Shown here: positions 1-10,900 of the stretch, piece by piece
How the letters are laid out: the number at the start of each line of letters is the position of its first letter
Numbering within the stretch: position 1 is the first letter of the stretch
DNA from: Paramyrothecium sp. XJ0827
Taxonomy: Eukaryota; Ascomycota; Sordariomycetes; Hypocreales; Stachybotryaceae
DNA: 64,000 nt
NCBI GenBank assembly: GCA_020881915.1
Contig: JAJFPB010000002.1
Location: 5,963,001-6,027,000 of the forward strand
Direction: 5' to 3'
The notes under the pieces: generated by a model
Told to the model about the DNA's origin: nothing
Database searches by the model: none
The model's input: only the letters and a program-made list of their open reading frames with translations
Translations under genes and position numbers: made by a program

Positions 1-645
1 TCTTCTTTAGGCCAATCGTCTTGCCGCCCCGGCGCCCCTCATCAGCCGTCAGGAGGACTCTGCTCTGGGCATCTCTGATGCGATCTCTGAGAGACTCGGA
101 GGAGAAGCCCGCGAAAACAGTGGAGTGAACAGCTCCAAGTCTGGCGCAGGCTAGCATGGCGAATACAGCCTCCGGTACCATCGGCAGATAAATCGCCACG
201 ATGTCGCCCTTCTTCACCCCTAGGGCCTTCAGTGTATAAGCCAATTGGGAAACCTGTTGCACAAGCTGTCCATAGGTGATGTTCCTGTTTGTGGTACCAT
301 CATCGGACTCAAAAATGATGGCAGTCTTGTTGGGGTCCTGCAATGCATGGCGGTCGATGCAGTTATAGGATGCATTGAGCTCACCACCCAGAAACCATGA
401 CACATTGCCGTCTGCTAAATTGCCTGCCTTCACCGTGTGAAAGTCATGTTTCCAGGACAGAAGCTCGTGACTGAGCGTCTCCCAAAACTTTTCGGGTTTC
501 TTGATTGACTCGTAATAGAGGTGTTGATATTCTTCAAGGGCTGTTGCAAGTCAATTACTTGAAAAGATTTAGCATCCTGTGGGCCTTCACTGACATGATA
601 TGTGCTGCTTGATTGGCTGATCTGTTCAATAATGAGCATTTGCAT
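1..645 (-). CDS. Acetyl-CoA synthetase-like protein, N-terminal part (runs off left edge)
   Basis: Acetyl-CoA synthetase converts acetate, ATP and CoA to acetyl-CoA. Only the N-terminal ~198 residues are present; the gene continues beyond base 1. Exon 1 is 591-645 and exon 2 is 540-1, with a 50-nt intron at 541-590 (GTGAAG...CAG). Splicing is needed because the frame of the first ATG does not match the conserved part; the join gives ...[18 protein letters not shown]. Downstream the protein reads [35 protein letters not shown] and [19 protein letters not shown], the usual ACS N-terminal landmarks. The ATP/AMP-binding core lies outside the window. It differs clearly from housekeeping FacA proteins as known, so it may be a second, cluster-linked copy. 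Its role as starter supplier for the PKS is inference. Confidence 0.85.
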
Positions 646-1646
646 CCTCGGCTTCCAATCTGACCAATGGTTTTTCCGAAAAGAAATACATACTATGTGT
701 CTCCTCTGTTACATCTCATCGTTGTCAGACAAATCTTTCAAGTAGTCGAGAAACAACACTTACCAATATCTACTCTCGCTTGGCTTTGTGTAGGCTCAAT
801 CCAATGTTCACCCATTCTGAATGTTTCCTGGTTATTACAGGGTCGTTCCAGGGTCGTTTGCGAACTCAACGTATCAGTGGCTTGAAAAGAACAAACCTGC
901 TTGTCCGGCCCTTCTGTCCCCTAAATAAATGCCTTGGTATTGCCTTGCATACAGCCAAGTTCTTTTGGCACAAACTAAGTTCTTCGCCAGCCAAATCATT
1001 CCAGATTGTGCACAACCGACTTGTCAAAGCTCTCTCTTCTCAACATGCTTTCCAACTTCTTGGTCGCTAGACTAAATGAGGACTTACCGAGTACCACGAG
1101 AACGGCAGTTGCAGTACTGCCTAATCCAGTAATTATTCAGACTACTCCACTTGTCCGGCTTGAGACCCACCGGACGGCCCCCTCGACGCTTGTTTGATGT
1201 GGGTGATGGGAGAATACGTACACACACAAGCTCGACCATGCGACCGATTCAGAAGCGAGTTCAACAAATATGGCAAGGGCTTTCTTGGCTTTATTCGTAG
1301 GAAGTAATGTCAGCTGCGATGGTTGCCCGCTGACTCAATGTGGAGGTCTACTTTAAGAGACTTGTTCCTTTTCAGACAAAAAGTCGAATCAATGAGGGCA
1401 TTTCGACAGATTAACGTGAGCCATCAAATATTGTCTGCTTGCCATAGGATACGTTTAGAGGTCGGACACCAGACATATTCTTTAAGTTCAAAAAGGGGAA
1501 TTCTCATGCCCAAGCTACATAGCATTGACCTCACTACATTCCTTCATCACCCAGAGAATATCGCCGCTGGTTACTCGCGTCGTCAAGTGCACCCGCCCGC
1601 ATTTGCCTACACACTTTCATCAATCGTCCATGGGTAGACAAAGAAT
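646..1646. other. Intergenic region
   Basis: It holds the promoter of the minus-strand ACS gene and the 3' flank of the MFS gene. Short ORFs occur on both strands, but none has a recognisable domain, a codon pattern like the neighbours, or plausible splice partners. I see no gene here. Confidence 0.6.
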
Positions 1647-3809
1647 TCAGTGTGTGATGGGAAGGTCGCCTCCATCCCTCACTGTCTTCCAATAACGACC
1701 AGCGCTCTGCTCACGAAGATGACGGCCCCATCGGATCACCGGGAAGATGGTCAAATTGTGGGCGAGGCCAGCAAACGCCGCAAGGATGAACGCGTTTTGA
1801 TACCCCATATTTGTCACCCAAGGGGTTACGCTGCGAGTCGTCTAGTCAGCTGAATGTCATGAGACGAATGGTTGGTTTGCTTGAGACTCTTACCCGTAGC
1901 CAATACCGAACGACATTGTGTTTCGAACTATCATGACCGTGGCGAGAGCCTCAGGTCCAAGGTCGCGGTAACAGTCAATGGTGTAAGTAATAGCCAGCTG
2001 CGATCCTGCGGTCGTAGTGAAGGATATAACACCCATCCTGGAAGAAATTCAGCGCTGTATTCTGCCGGATGCACTGGGCTAACTTACGCAAAAACTATTC
2101 CAAACCAATGGATGTGATGATAGGCACCGACACCGAAAAGAATGCATCCAAAGGGAATGAGGACCAAGGAGGGCAAAAAGAGCCAGAGTCGATGTTCGGC
2201 CTCCATGTAACCTCCATTCTTTCTCGCCATCCGAACAATAAATCGATCGCCGTAAATGCCAGTATAGGCCGCCCTTTTTGTCTTGTAAGTGATGAATAGA
2301 CGGAATACAGTTCAAGAGCTGTATACTTACGCCAAAGTAGTACCTATGAGTGGTGCGATGAATGTTAAGCCCACAGCGGAGGTCGACATGTTGTACGGCG
2401 CGTTCGACAAAATCATTGACTCCGTTGCATTCAAGACGGACAGCCAAACAATGTTGCAGCCGTAAAGAAATCCAGCGTAAACGATGATAGGGAAAGAGAA
2501 CAGCAGGAAGGGACGGGCCAGGAGCTTCAGCAAATGGCTTTCCCCTCGCAGATTCTTCATCTCGACGGGTTTCAATCGAGCTAGTCTTGGCTTTTTCTTC
2601 ATTGATACAACGTCACCCATATTATAGCTGGCCATGGTAACAGCAGCAGCTAAGTCAGGGTTTGCAGAATCTGTCTTCTTGTCTTCACTGTTTCGCCCCA
2701 TCGCCTCGATATCCGGGAGGTTCGCATCGTCTGTAGAGCTGCCATTTATTGGGGCGCCTGGATTTATGGGATCGTTGCAGGTTTTCTTGTCGAATTTGGT
2801 CTCTTCCATGAATAGGAAAATGACCAAAAATGTGATACCACAAAAGATTGCACACCAATACTAGCGCGACGTGTTAGAAGATCAGTTGTGATGGTCAGAT
2901 GTTTACAAGCAACATACGAATACCCATTGATATCCCTGACCATCGTTGATGAATCCCATGATCAAGGGAGCAATTCCATTGCTGTATCCAAGGGCAAGAG
3001 CATAGAGCCCCATAAACTTGCCCCTCTCGTGAGTGAAGAACTGGATGAGTTAGGATATATCTAACTTGACTGTTTCTGACGGAGCACCCACAACGTCGGA
3101 TACTGTGATCTCTGCCAAGGACTCCATTGGAGCGCCAAATATGCCTTGCAAAATCTTCGCAGCAATCCATTGGCCGTTCGTTTGGATATGTGGCTGCCAT
3201 ACCATGACACCCTGGCGCAGTCATAAGTACAGGCATTCAGTATGTGAGGGTTCTACCCACCAATGTTCCAGCACATGTAAGCAGGTACACAGGCCTCTTG
3301 CCATATTGGACGGCAATGGCTTGCCAGAAGACGCAACCCCATCCAAAGAATAAGAACTGAATAGGTCAGATAAGTCATTGATGTTGGACGCCACTAATTC
3401 TAAAAGGGATCATGCACTTACCATGTAACCCGTTCCAGAATTCAAATCGTTGTAAGTTAATCCAGTCGCATCCGATAGGGGTCCGAGCGTCGAGTAAAGC
3501 GCAGAAGAGCAAATTCCGATAACCAATACGTACCTGGAATTATCAGCTTCAGAACGGGGTTTCGAGTCGCTTCTAGGGCAGCAAAACTTACAACGCCATA
3601 CAACCGGCCGAGAGCAGCTTTCTTCGTCTTGACCAATTGAGAGGGTCATCTGGCGATGCAGAGGGAGCAGGAACAAGCACAATGTCTCTTTCGTCGTCAC
3701 GCCCATGTCGCGCTTGCATGTTATTCTGATCATCCACCAAGTGGATAGTTCCTGGGATGACCTCGACATCGTCAGGATTGGATAAATTGGTCTGTACTTG
3801 AGAATTCAT
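1647..3809 (-). CDS. MFS transporter, DHA1-type drug/metabolite efflux pump
   Basis: Nine exons rebuilt by hand: 3592-3809, 3422-3533, 3261-3356, 3092-3211, 2924-3040, 2331-2860, 2088-2273, 1894-2037 and 1647-1830. They sum in frame to 568 aa. The N-terminus has the fungal MFS hallmark SPDDPLNWSRRRKL just before the first helix. Later landmarks are FFTHERGKFMGLYALALG (the motif-A loop region) and a long cytosolic central loop rich in K, D and N (residues ~225-310). The C-terminal half ends with GVTPWVTNMGYQNAFILAAF. This family exports drugs and fungal metabolites by proton antiport at the plasma membrane. It is transcribed away from the DMFase-like gene and sits at the edge of the PKS cluster, so export of or protection against the product is a reasonable inference. 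Substrate cannot be read from sequence. Confidence 0.9.
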
Positions 3810-5054
3810 GATGGCATCTGTGTAACGCTTAAGTTGGGGTTCAAAAAGTCGAAAACAAAGCTGTAACGTGGACAGGTCTTGTATTATACCTACTCGAAGG
3901 GATTCAACGATTTCTTCGGCTACCGTTATCAGCCACGCCTACTTGCCAAGTAACAAGACCAGACACGGCGCAATCCTGGCGCCATACTATCTCTCAAGCC
4001 TTTCTCCAAACGCAGATCTTGGCCATATGCATCTAAAAGCCTGAGCCTTGATTCCGCTCATCCTAGTGCTACCATGCCGTATGTCCGGGATATTGGAGGT
4101 ATAACCAAGGCATAGATACTTGGTCGAATGAAGACACATGGTACCCCAGACTCGGGACTGTTTACTCCGGGGGCAGGGCACTGCCGCATATCTGCCCATA
4201 TCGCTGAGCCACCTCCACTGCAACCTATTCCGCCGCTTGCAGATTCTTAGCCTTATCATCTTTCCCTCACTTGGTACCAGGCGGATGTAGAGTGATAAGG
4301 CGCAGGAACAGGGGATTTCCAACTCGCTCCAAGGAGATAGCGTAAGATCCAATTAGGACCATCCTAATGCCATCAGATCTACTAGTTTGTAACGGACCCG
4401 AGCTAAGATGGGGCTTGGCAATCCTCCGCACTGAGCTGACCGATAGTGACATGCATTGCCCCATTTTACCCTCTCCATCTTACCCCAAGGCCGGCTTTCA
4501 AGCTGGAAGTGAAGTGAAATATGTCACCTCACCCTACACGTTGAGGGGCTCGTGGGTCTTTTCTCTTTTTCCTATTCGAGTATTTCTTTTACGTTCTAGC
4601 CCAGATCGGCAAATTTCTATCCATCCCCTTGTCCTTCTTTGAGCTACTAAGAACTGTTGCATAATTACCGTATGAGGCAATGTCTGCATTCCGCCACACC
4701 ACACGCCAAGCCAATTCATATCGTGAACGAGCGTCATCAATTCATCTGATCCTCTTCAAAGAACCATGTTGTACATTTATGAATGCTTCCTGATTGAGTA
4801 AATAGATTATTGTCAAACGCTTGATGATCATCACGCTTGGCAGGTCTTGCCTCCTGTGCTCCTGCTTCTAAATCCAACCAATTTCGATAGTTGCGTGTCT
4901 TTGGGTTCATGTATAAGTGTAGCCAATTGTTCACTAAAAGTATTTAAAAACAAATTATCACTGGTCCAAGATCTGAACGTAGGAGAATCATTCTACGAAT
5001 CAGCCCTGTATCACATACGCAACCACTAAACTGTGAACCTCGAGCACAAACACA
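3810..5054. other. Divergent intergenic region
   Basis: Shared upstream region of the MFS gene (minus) and the DMFase-like gene (plus). ORFs of 65-121 codons occur on both strands, but none shows a domain or conserved motif. Probably regulatory DNA only. Confidence 0.55.
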
Positions 5055-7449
5055 ATGGCGCCTGAGGTTTACGCTGCTCGCCCGCCCTTCCGCATAGACG
5101 AAGATGAAATTACCGGTTACGTTGACCCTTGGGTTGCGTCCCCAGGCGAGAAAGTAGACGTCAAAGTAAGACCCTAAATCAAGCCTTCTATTGCCAGGCA
5201 GTTCCGCTGACAAGAAATGCTATTCTTAGATCTCCTCAACCCAGCCCAAGATTACGTACCGGCTAGTCCGGCTCTTGCAAGGTCTTGAGGTTCCAAATGC
5301 TCCAGCCTCGGCCAAGGAGGTCATAGAGCATGGACCTAAAGGAGAACTGCAAGGTCGCTTCCAAGCTGCCCATCCCGGCTCGTATGGCCGGGTTGATGCT
5401 TGGGCTAGGGAACCCCTCTTGGACAAATCAGAAGGACTGGAAATGGCATTTTACGCTCAGCCATGGATGTTGAACTCGCCATACGCGCAAGCCCTCATCT
5501 CTACTCTGAATCCTAACCAGGGAGCTGGCTTCACGATCTTGCTAGATACCGAGAATAACTTGAATCTCTGGATCGGCACAGACAGCGGTGTAGAGACTGT
5601 CAAAGTTGCATTCGCTGTTCGCTCCCAACGTTGGTTCCATACAAAAGTGGTGATTCGAAACCGGGAGGTTGAGATTAAGATCACACATCTGATATCTGAT
5701 AATGAGGTTGCTCCATCGCCTACCACCGTCCATACGACTCTCAGATCATCTGCCAAATTAGAATCTGGAAGTCCTCTTCTTTTTGCCGCTAGCCTTGCCT
5801 CGGGTCCTCAAACAGCGTCGGACTTGCCAATTCATTTCTTTAACGGGCGTCTAGACTCCCCGAGTTTTAAGGCTTTAGGCCCCAGACCTTGGAACATTGC
5901 AAGGTACGACTTTTCCATTGGAATTGACTCGGATGAGATATTTGATGTGTCAGGATCGGGTTTGACTGGCACCTTGATCAATGCGCCGACACGGGCGATC
6001 CGAGGCCACGACTACGATCACAAGCTTATCGGCCACTCGTGGAACACTGCAAAGTACGGATTTGGCGCCATCCACTTTCATGACGATGATCTCGACGATG
6101 CGGCATGGGACACGGACTTCTCCTTCACGGTGCCGGATGACCTGAGATCTGGTGCATATGCCGTTGAGGTGATGGACGGAGGCAAACTGAAGGATTCAAT
6201 CGTCTTCTTTGTGCGTCCCAAAGAGGTCAGACCGCAAGCAAAGGTCGCCTTTGTTTTCTCCACGATGACTTATCTGGCATATGCAAATGAGCACATGTAC
6301 GATGAGACGAAATCAACTCACATTTCCTTCCCCGAAGGCGTGCAGTTGGTCGAGTCCAACAATTATCATACAATGGTTCGCCGTACCGATCTGGGTCTTG
6401 CCATCTACGACTTGCACAGCGATGGTTCCGGTGTAGTGTTTAGTACGTCCAAGAGGCCTATTCTGAACATGAGGCCAGACTACGTTCATTGGGCATTCCA
6501 ACGTCCCCGAGAGTTCTCTGCAGATCTACTCATGGTGGGGTTCTTGGAGAGAATACTCGGTGACGGCTACGATATTTTGACTGACCATGATTTACATTTA
6601 CGAGGACCGGGAGCTCTGGCTTCTTACGACGTTGTGATTGCGGGTAGCCACCCAGAGTATCCCTCTGCGGAAACGCTTAATGCCTATGAAACATTTGCTC
6701 AGAATGGCGGCAGTCTAATGTACACCGGTGGCAATGGCTTTTATGTGAGTATGTAGAAGCACGAATGCCACAAAATGCTAACATCAAGGTAGTGGCGCTC
6801 TGTTACAGACCCCAAACGTCCCCATAGAATGGAAGTTCGCCGCGCTGACGTCGGTGCCCGCACTCACGAGAATCCTGCTGGCGAGCGATACCATGCCCTG
6901 AATGGAGAACTTGGCGGATTGTGGCGCTCCCTTGGACGCTCACCAAACCTGCTTTTTGGCATCGGCAGCTGCGCCTCTGGCAAAGGACCTGGTCGCCCGT
7001 TCATCCCCGAGAAGAAGGCCATCAACAATCCGTCGCTTGCCTGGGTCTGGGAGGGGCTCGATGACAAGTCCAAGAGCCTCCTTGGCACGCAAGGCCTCGC
7101 TGGCGGTGCCAGTGGAGATGAACTTGATCGACTGGACTTTTCCGTGGGCAGCCCATCCAACACAATTCTGCTCGCACGCAGCGAGCGTCACGACGATCAC
7201 TTCATGTTGTTCAACGAGGAGCTTATCTTTCCCATGATCGGTACACTGGGCTCCACCTCGCCGTTAGTCCGCAGTGACATGGTGTACTACGAGACAGCAG
7301 GGGGGGGCTCGGTGTTCAGCGTGGGAAGCATCAACTGGAATAACTCTCTAGCATGGGGCGATTATAAAAACGATATTGCGCAAATTACCGAGAATGTGGT
7401 GCGGGAATTTCTTCGCCGGGGAAAGAAGAGTCGTGGGTTGAAAAGGTAG
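5055..7449 (+). CDS. N,N-dimethylformamidase large-subunit-like hydrolase
   Basis: Three exons (5055-5165, 5230-6744, 6793-7449) give 760 aa, close to the bacterial DMFase large subunit. DMFase hydrolyses the C-N bond of dimethylformamide and uses a mononuclear iron centre. The middle (about residues 90-220) has a LamG/concanavalin-like beta-sandwich pattern. The second half carries family landmarks: KVAFVFSTMTYLAYANEHM, DVVIAGSHPEYPSAETL, GGSLMYTGGNGFYWRSV (across the second intron), the EVRRADVGAR stretch, and GELGGLWRS. The start is supported by MAPEVYAARPPFRIDEDEI leading directly into a strand-rich N-terminus. It is convergent with the PKS, 451 bp between stops. Cleavage of an amide or formamide bond in the cluster product is inference; a degradative role independent of the cluster is equally possible. 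Confidence 0.85.
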
Positions 7450-7900
7450 TCCGTAATGTTGTCAGACGTGAAGGGTCATGGACATGTTTTACTGTCATCT
7501 TTACAAGGTAGCTAGACCTAAATTCATTCATTTCATCCATGGCGAGCTCTTCCCAGGACATTCAGAGTTGCCATCTGCCGCTTCCGATTCGCCGTCTCAT
7601 CGTCAGTCGTACTTTAGACATGAGGCTTGGTTTTAACACTACCCTGTGTTTGCCTGTTCAGTTATTCTACAGGCATACGTCCTTGAGAGTGTAGACCGAA
7701 GATAAGTCCTAACGGGGTTATCCAATGTTCATCCGATCATCCCAGTTATTTGAACTCACCAGGGTACTCTCTATGTCTTACTAACGCTGGCCACGAACAC
7801 TCTTTCCTATAGATTGGCATTTATAACCTTAGCCAGCAAACATTATTATAATATATACACCTAAATCCGTGAATTCCAGGTGATCGTCACGGCGAGCGGT
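7450..7900. other. Convergent 3' intergenic region
   Basis: The 3' ends of the DMFase-like gene and the PKS face each other here. The DNA is AT-richer near 7830-7870 and probably carries both polyadenylation regions. No gene seen. Confidence 0.5.
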
Positions 7901-10900
7901 TTATGCTGGAGTACTAGCCGCCTGGGAACTGCCGCTGATTGCCTGCGACAAAGATAAAACTGAACTTTGGTTACTCAAAAACCCAAGAAAGGGAATATCA
8001 ATCTTGAAGGTTGACCAAATCCAGGTTCTGAATTCAGAGGCTGTCATGCTGTCCACCCCATATTGAGTGAGCGGCTTGGATTCCTCGACGTGGTCGATTG
8101 GCATGAGAATCATGTCCGAGAAACGCTTTTTGACCACTTTGAAGATTTCATCTCGTAACGCGGAAGCTTCATCTTCGGGCAAGAGCCCGTCTCTTAACCT
8201 GGCGGCTTCATTTGCGAGGTTCTTGGAAACTTGATTTGTGGCACCTAAAGCATTAAATGAAGGATGGGGTTGCCCTGATCGCTCAGTCAGTCGTCTGGCT
8301 TCGAGTGCCTCTCCCAATAACCCTGCGCGGGGATCTTGGAGAGGTATGTTGGTAATATCGAAACCCTTCTCCAAGTGATCCTGGAACCCAAACAGCTCCA
8401 GCCCAGTCAGAATGTGAGCCTCATCAGGGTTGAGGCCCGAGTCGTTGCGCAATGCAAAATCTATAACCTGTAGAAACTCTTCCTCGTTTAAAGATCGGAT
8501 CCCCTTGCGTAGGAGAATATTTTCGATATCAGGGTGCTCGTGCAGGTAGCCTACATCAGCTATCATGCCCAGCCCGACAGACGTTGCAGGCTTCCCCTGT
8601 TGTCGGCGCCAACGAGCAAAAGCATCCAGGAAGCAGTTGGGTGCGCAGTAATTAGCCTGCGTTGCTATGCCCACGCTGCCAGATACCGAAGACGTCATCA
8701 AAAAGAAGTCGAGCTGTTGATCTCGGCCATCCAGCGCCGCATGCATGTTCCATGTTCCTATCCATTTTGCGTCGATGCCTTGGTGCCACGCCTCACTTGT
8801 CATGCGAGAAAAGATGCATTCGTTGAGGTCCATTGCTGCCTGTATGACACCTCCAATGGGCTTCCCTGTGGACACTGCTGCCGCGACAGTTTTTTCGACA
8901 TCATGAGAAGACATGACATCTCCTTTGATGACTGTAGTGCAAGCACCAACATGTTTCAGGGAGGATATCAATTTGCGAGCAGCCGGCTTGTCACAGCCAG
9001 ACCTTCCGAGGAAAACAAAGTGTCGTGCGCCGCTTTCAAACGTCGTGTTAGAGCACGACGTGTTGGTAGAGTCGATCGAGGAAAACCTACCGAGATACCA
9101 TCCACCGGCCGAGAGATCGACCTAGCCCGCCCAAGCAACCCACAAGAATATAGCATTTTTCAGGGCTGAAGAGCGTGTGATATTTCGGCTCTGCAACCTG
9201 CACATCGTGGATCAATATTGTGATTACGGCAGGACGGCTGTGTTGATAAGGGCGCACTCACTGAGAGCAGGCTGTCTGGATTCTGTAGAGAGATAGCTAC
9301 AAGTCCCATAGGATCTGCTGGGGAAGCTAGATGAAGATATGCGTCTTCAATATCAGCTACGTCAAATATTGTCGGTTGGCGTATACATAAACCACTAGAC
9401 CGATAACAATCCAGGGCCTCATTGGTTTTCCTAAGTGCACAAAGGCCATTAGCATAGATATTCCATGAGAACAAGGCTTCAGAGGCATGAGACCCACGTG
9501 GCGAATTCCTTGGGCTCAGGGTAATCATCTGTGGAATACAGCATATCTGCTGGGTTAAGAGTGGTAAAGGTCGCATTCTGAGGGAAACACGCCATGTCAA
9601 GCTTCCCGGCCATCATAAGATCTTTTTTGCCGGTACTGATATGGATAAAACGCCCAAATGTGGCTAAACATTTCCAGATTTCATGGATGGCGTCGCCAAC
9701 CGTCGTGTTGAAGATGACGTCAACACCTCGCCTCTGAGTCGCGGAATGTATTGCGTCCAGAAATACCAGTCGGTCATCCATGATGAACACCCTCCCATCT
9801 TGTATGTGTAGATCCGTAATGAGAAAGTCCTTCTTGGCTTTAGAGTTCACCACGATGTAGAAGTTGGTAGTTAGTCTTCGGATGATATTGACTAGGGCCG
9901 CAATGGAACCCCCAGTACCACCGTGAATGAGGACCGACTCTCCACGTTGCATACGGGCACAGACGTGGACTGCATGGAGTGCGGTGTTATACACCCATGG
10001 GACCGTTGCAACAGCCGCAAGGTCCTCACCAGGAAGAAGCTTGCTGACCGCCCAAGCAGGCACTCGCTCGATTGTGTGGAAACAAATTGGCGCCATTCCC
10101 GCGACGCGATCTCCAGGATGAACACCGGCCACTGCTTCGCCGACCGCGGTCACGATACCGCTGAACTGGAAGGCTAGCGTCTGATTTGGTCTCTCAATGC
10201 GACCATTAATCGCATCCAAATCTGTAGCGGTCAAACCGACAGCCATGACCTTGAGCTCAACAAAATCCTTTGCCAGCGCCTTGGGCGGGCTGCAAACTTG
10301 CTGGAAGTGGAGGCTAGCTAGCTTTTCCGTCTTATCAAGTGCTAGACGAGCTTGTCTTATCGAAGACAATGACTTGATATCGAGCTTCTGCTTTTGTCCA
10401 CTGTTGCCTCCCGTGCGTTGCTGAAACAAGGTATTGAGATCCTCATCAGGGTAGAATCGGCTCACATTGAGGAGGCCCTCAGTACCCACGAACTCTTTAT
10501 CGTCTTTTGCGGAATGCTCTGTCATGGTCGAGAGTAAATGAGCGCACTTGGTCTCCAAATCATCCACCAAACCATCTGGGCGCCCAATATCGACGACCAA
10601 GAAACTCAGGGCAGGCTGTTCGAGCATTAAGGCTCTGGACAACCCAAGGGATAAAGTTAGCCTGGGATTTGACTCCCCAGGTCCCAGCGTGTTCGCTCCC
10701 GTGACCCATACCAAAGCCTTGACGGTATCAGTTACCTGACGGAAGAGCTCCATTTCCTGCTGGTTCATCGATGCAAAGAACTCCGTTTGAACTTCCAGGA
10801 ACGATATGCAGATGGTGTCTCGTTTCAAATCTGCAGAGTGTAGCTCCGGTAAAAGGATCTTGCACACGTCAGACGCACCTGCAGCGAAGAGATACTGGGT

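Noticed and set aside
8534..9169. 211-codon plus-strand ORF
   Set aside because: It is antisense to the KR part of the PKS and spans two of its introns; no domain.
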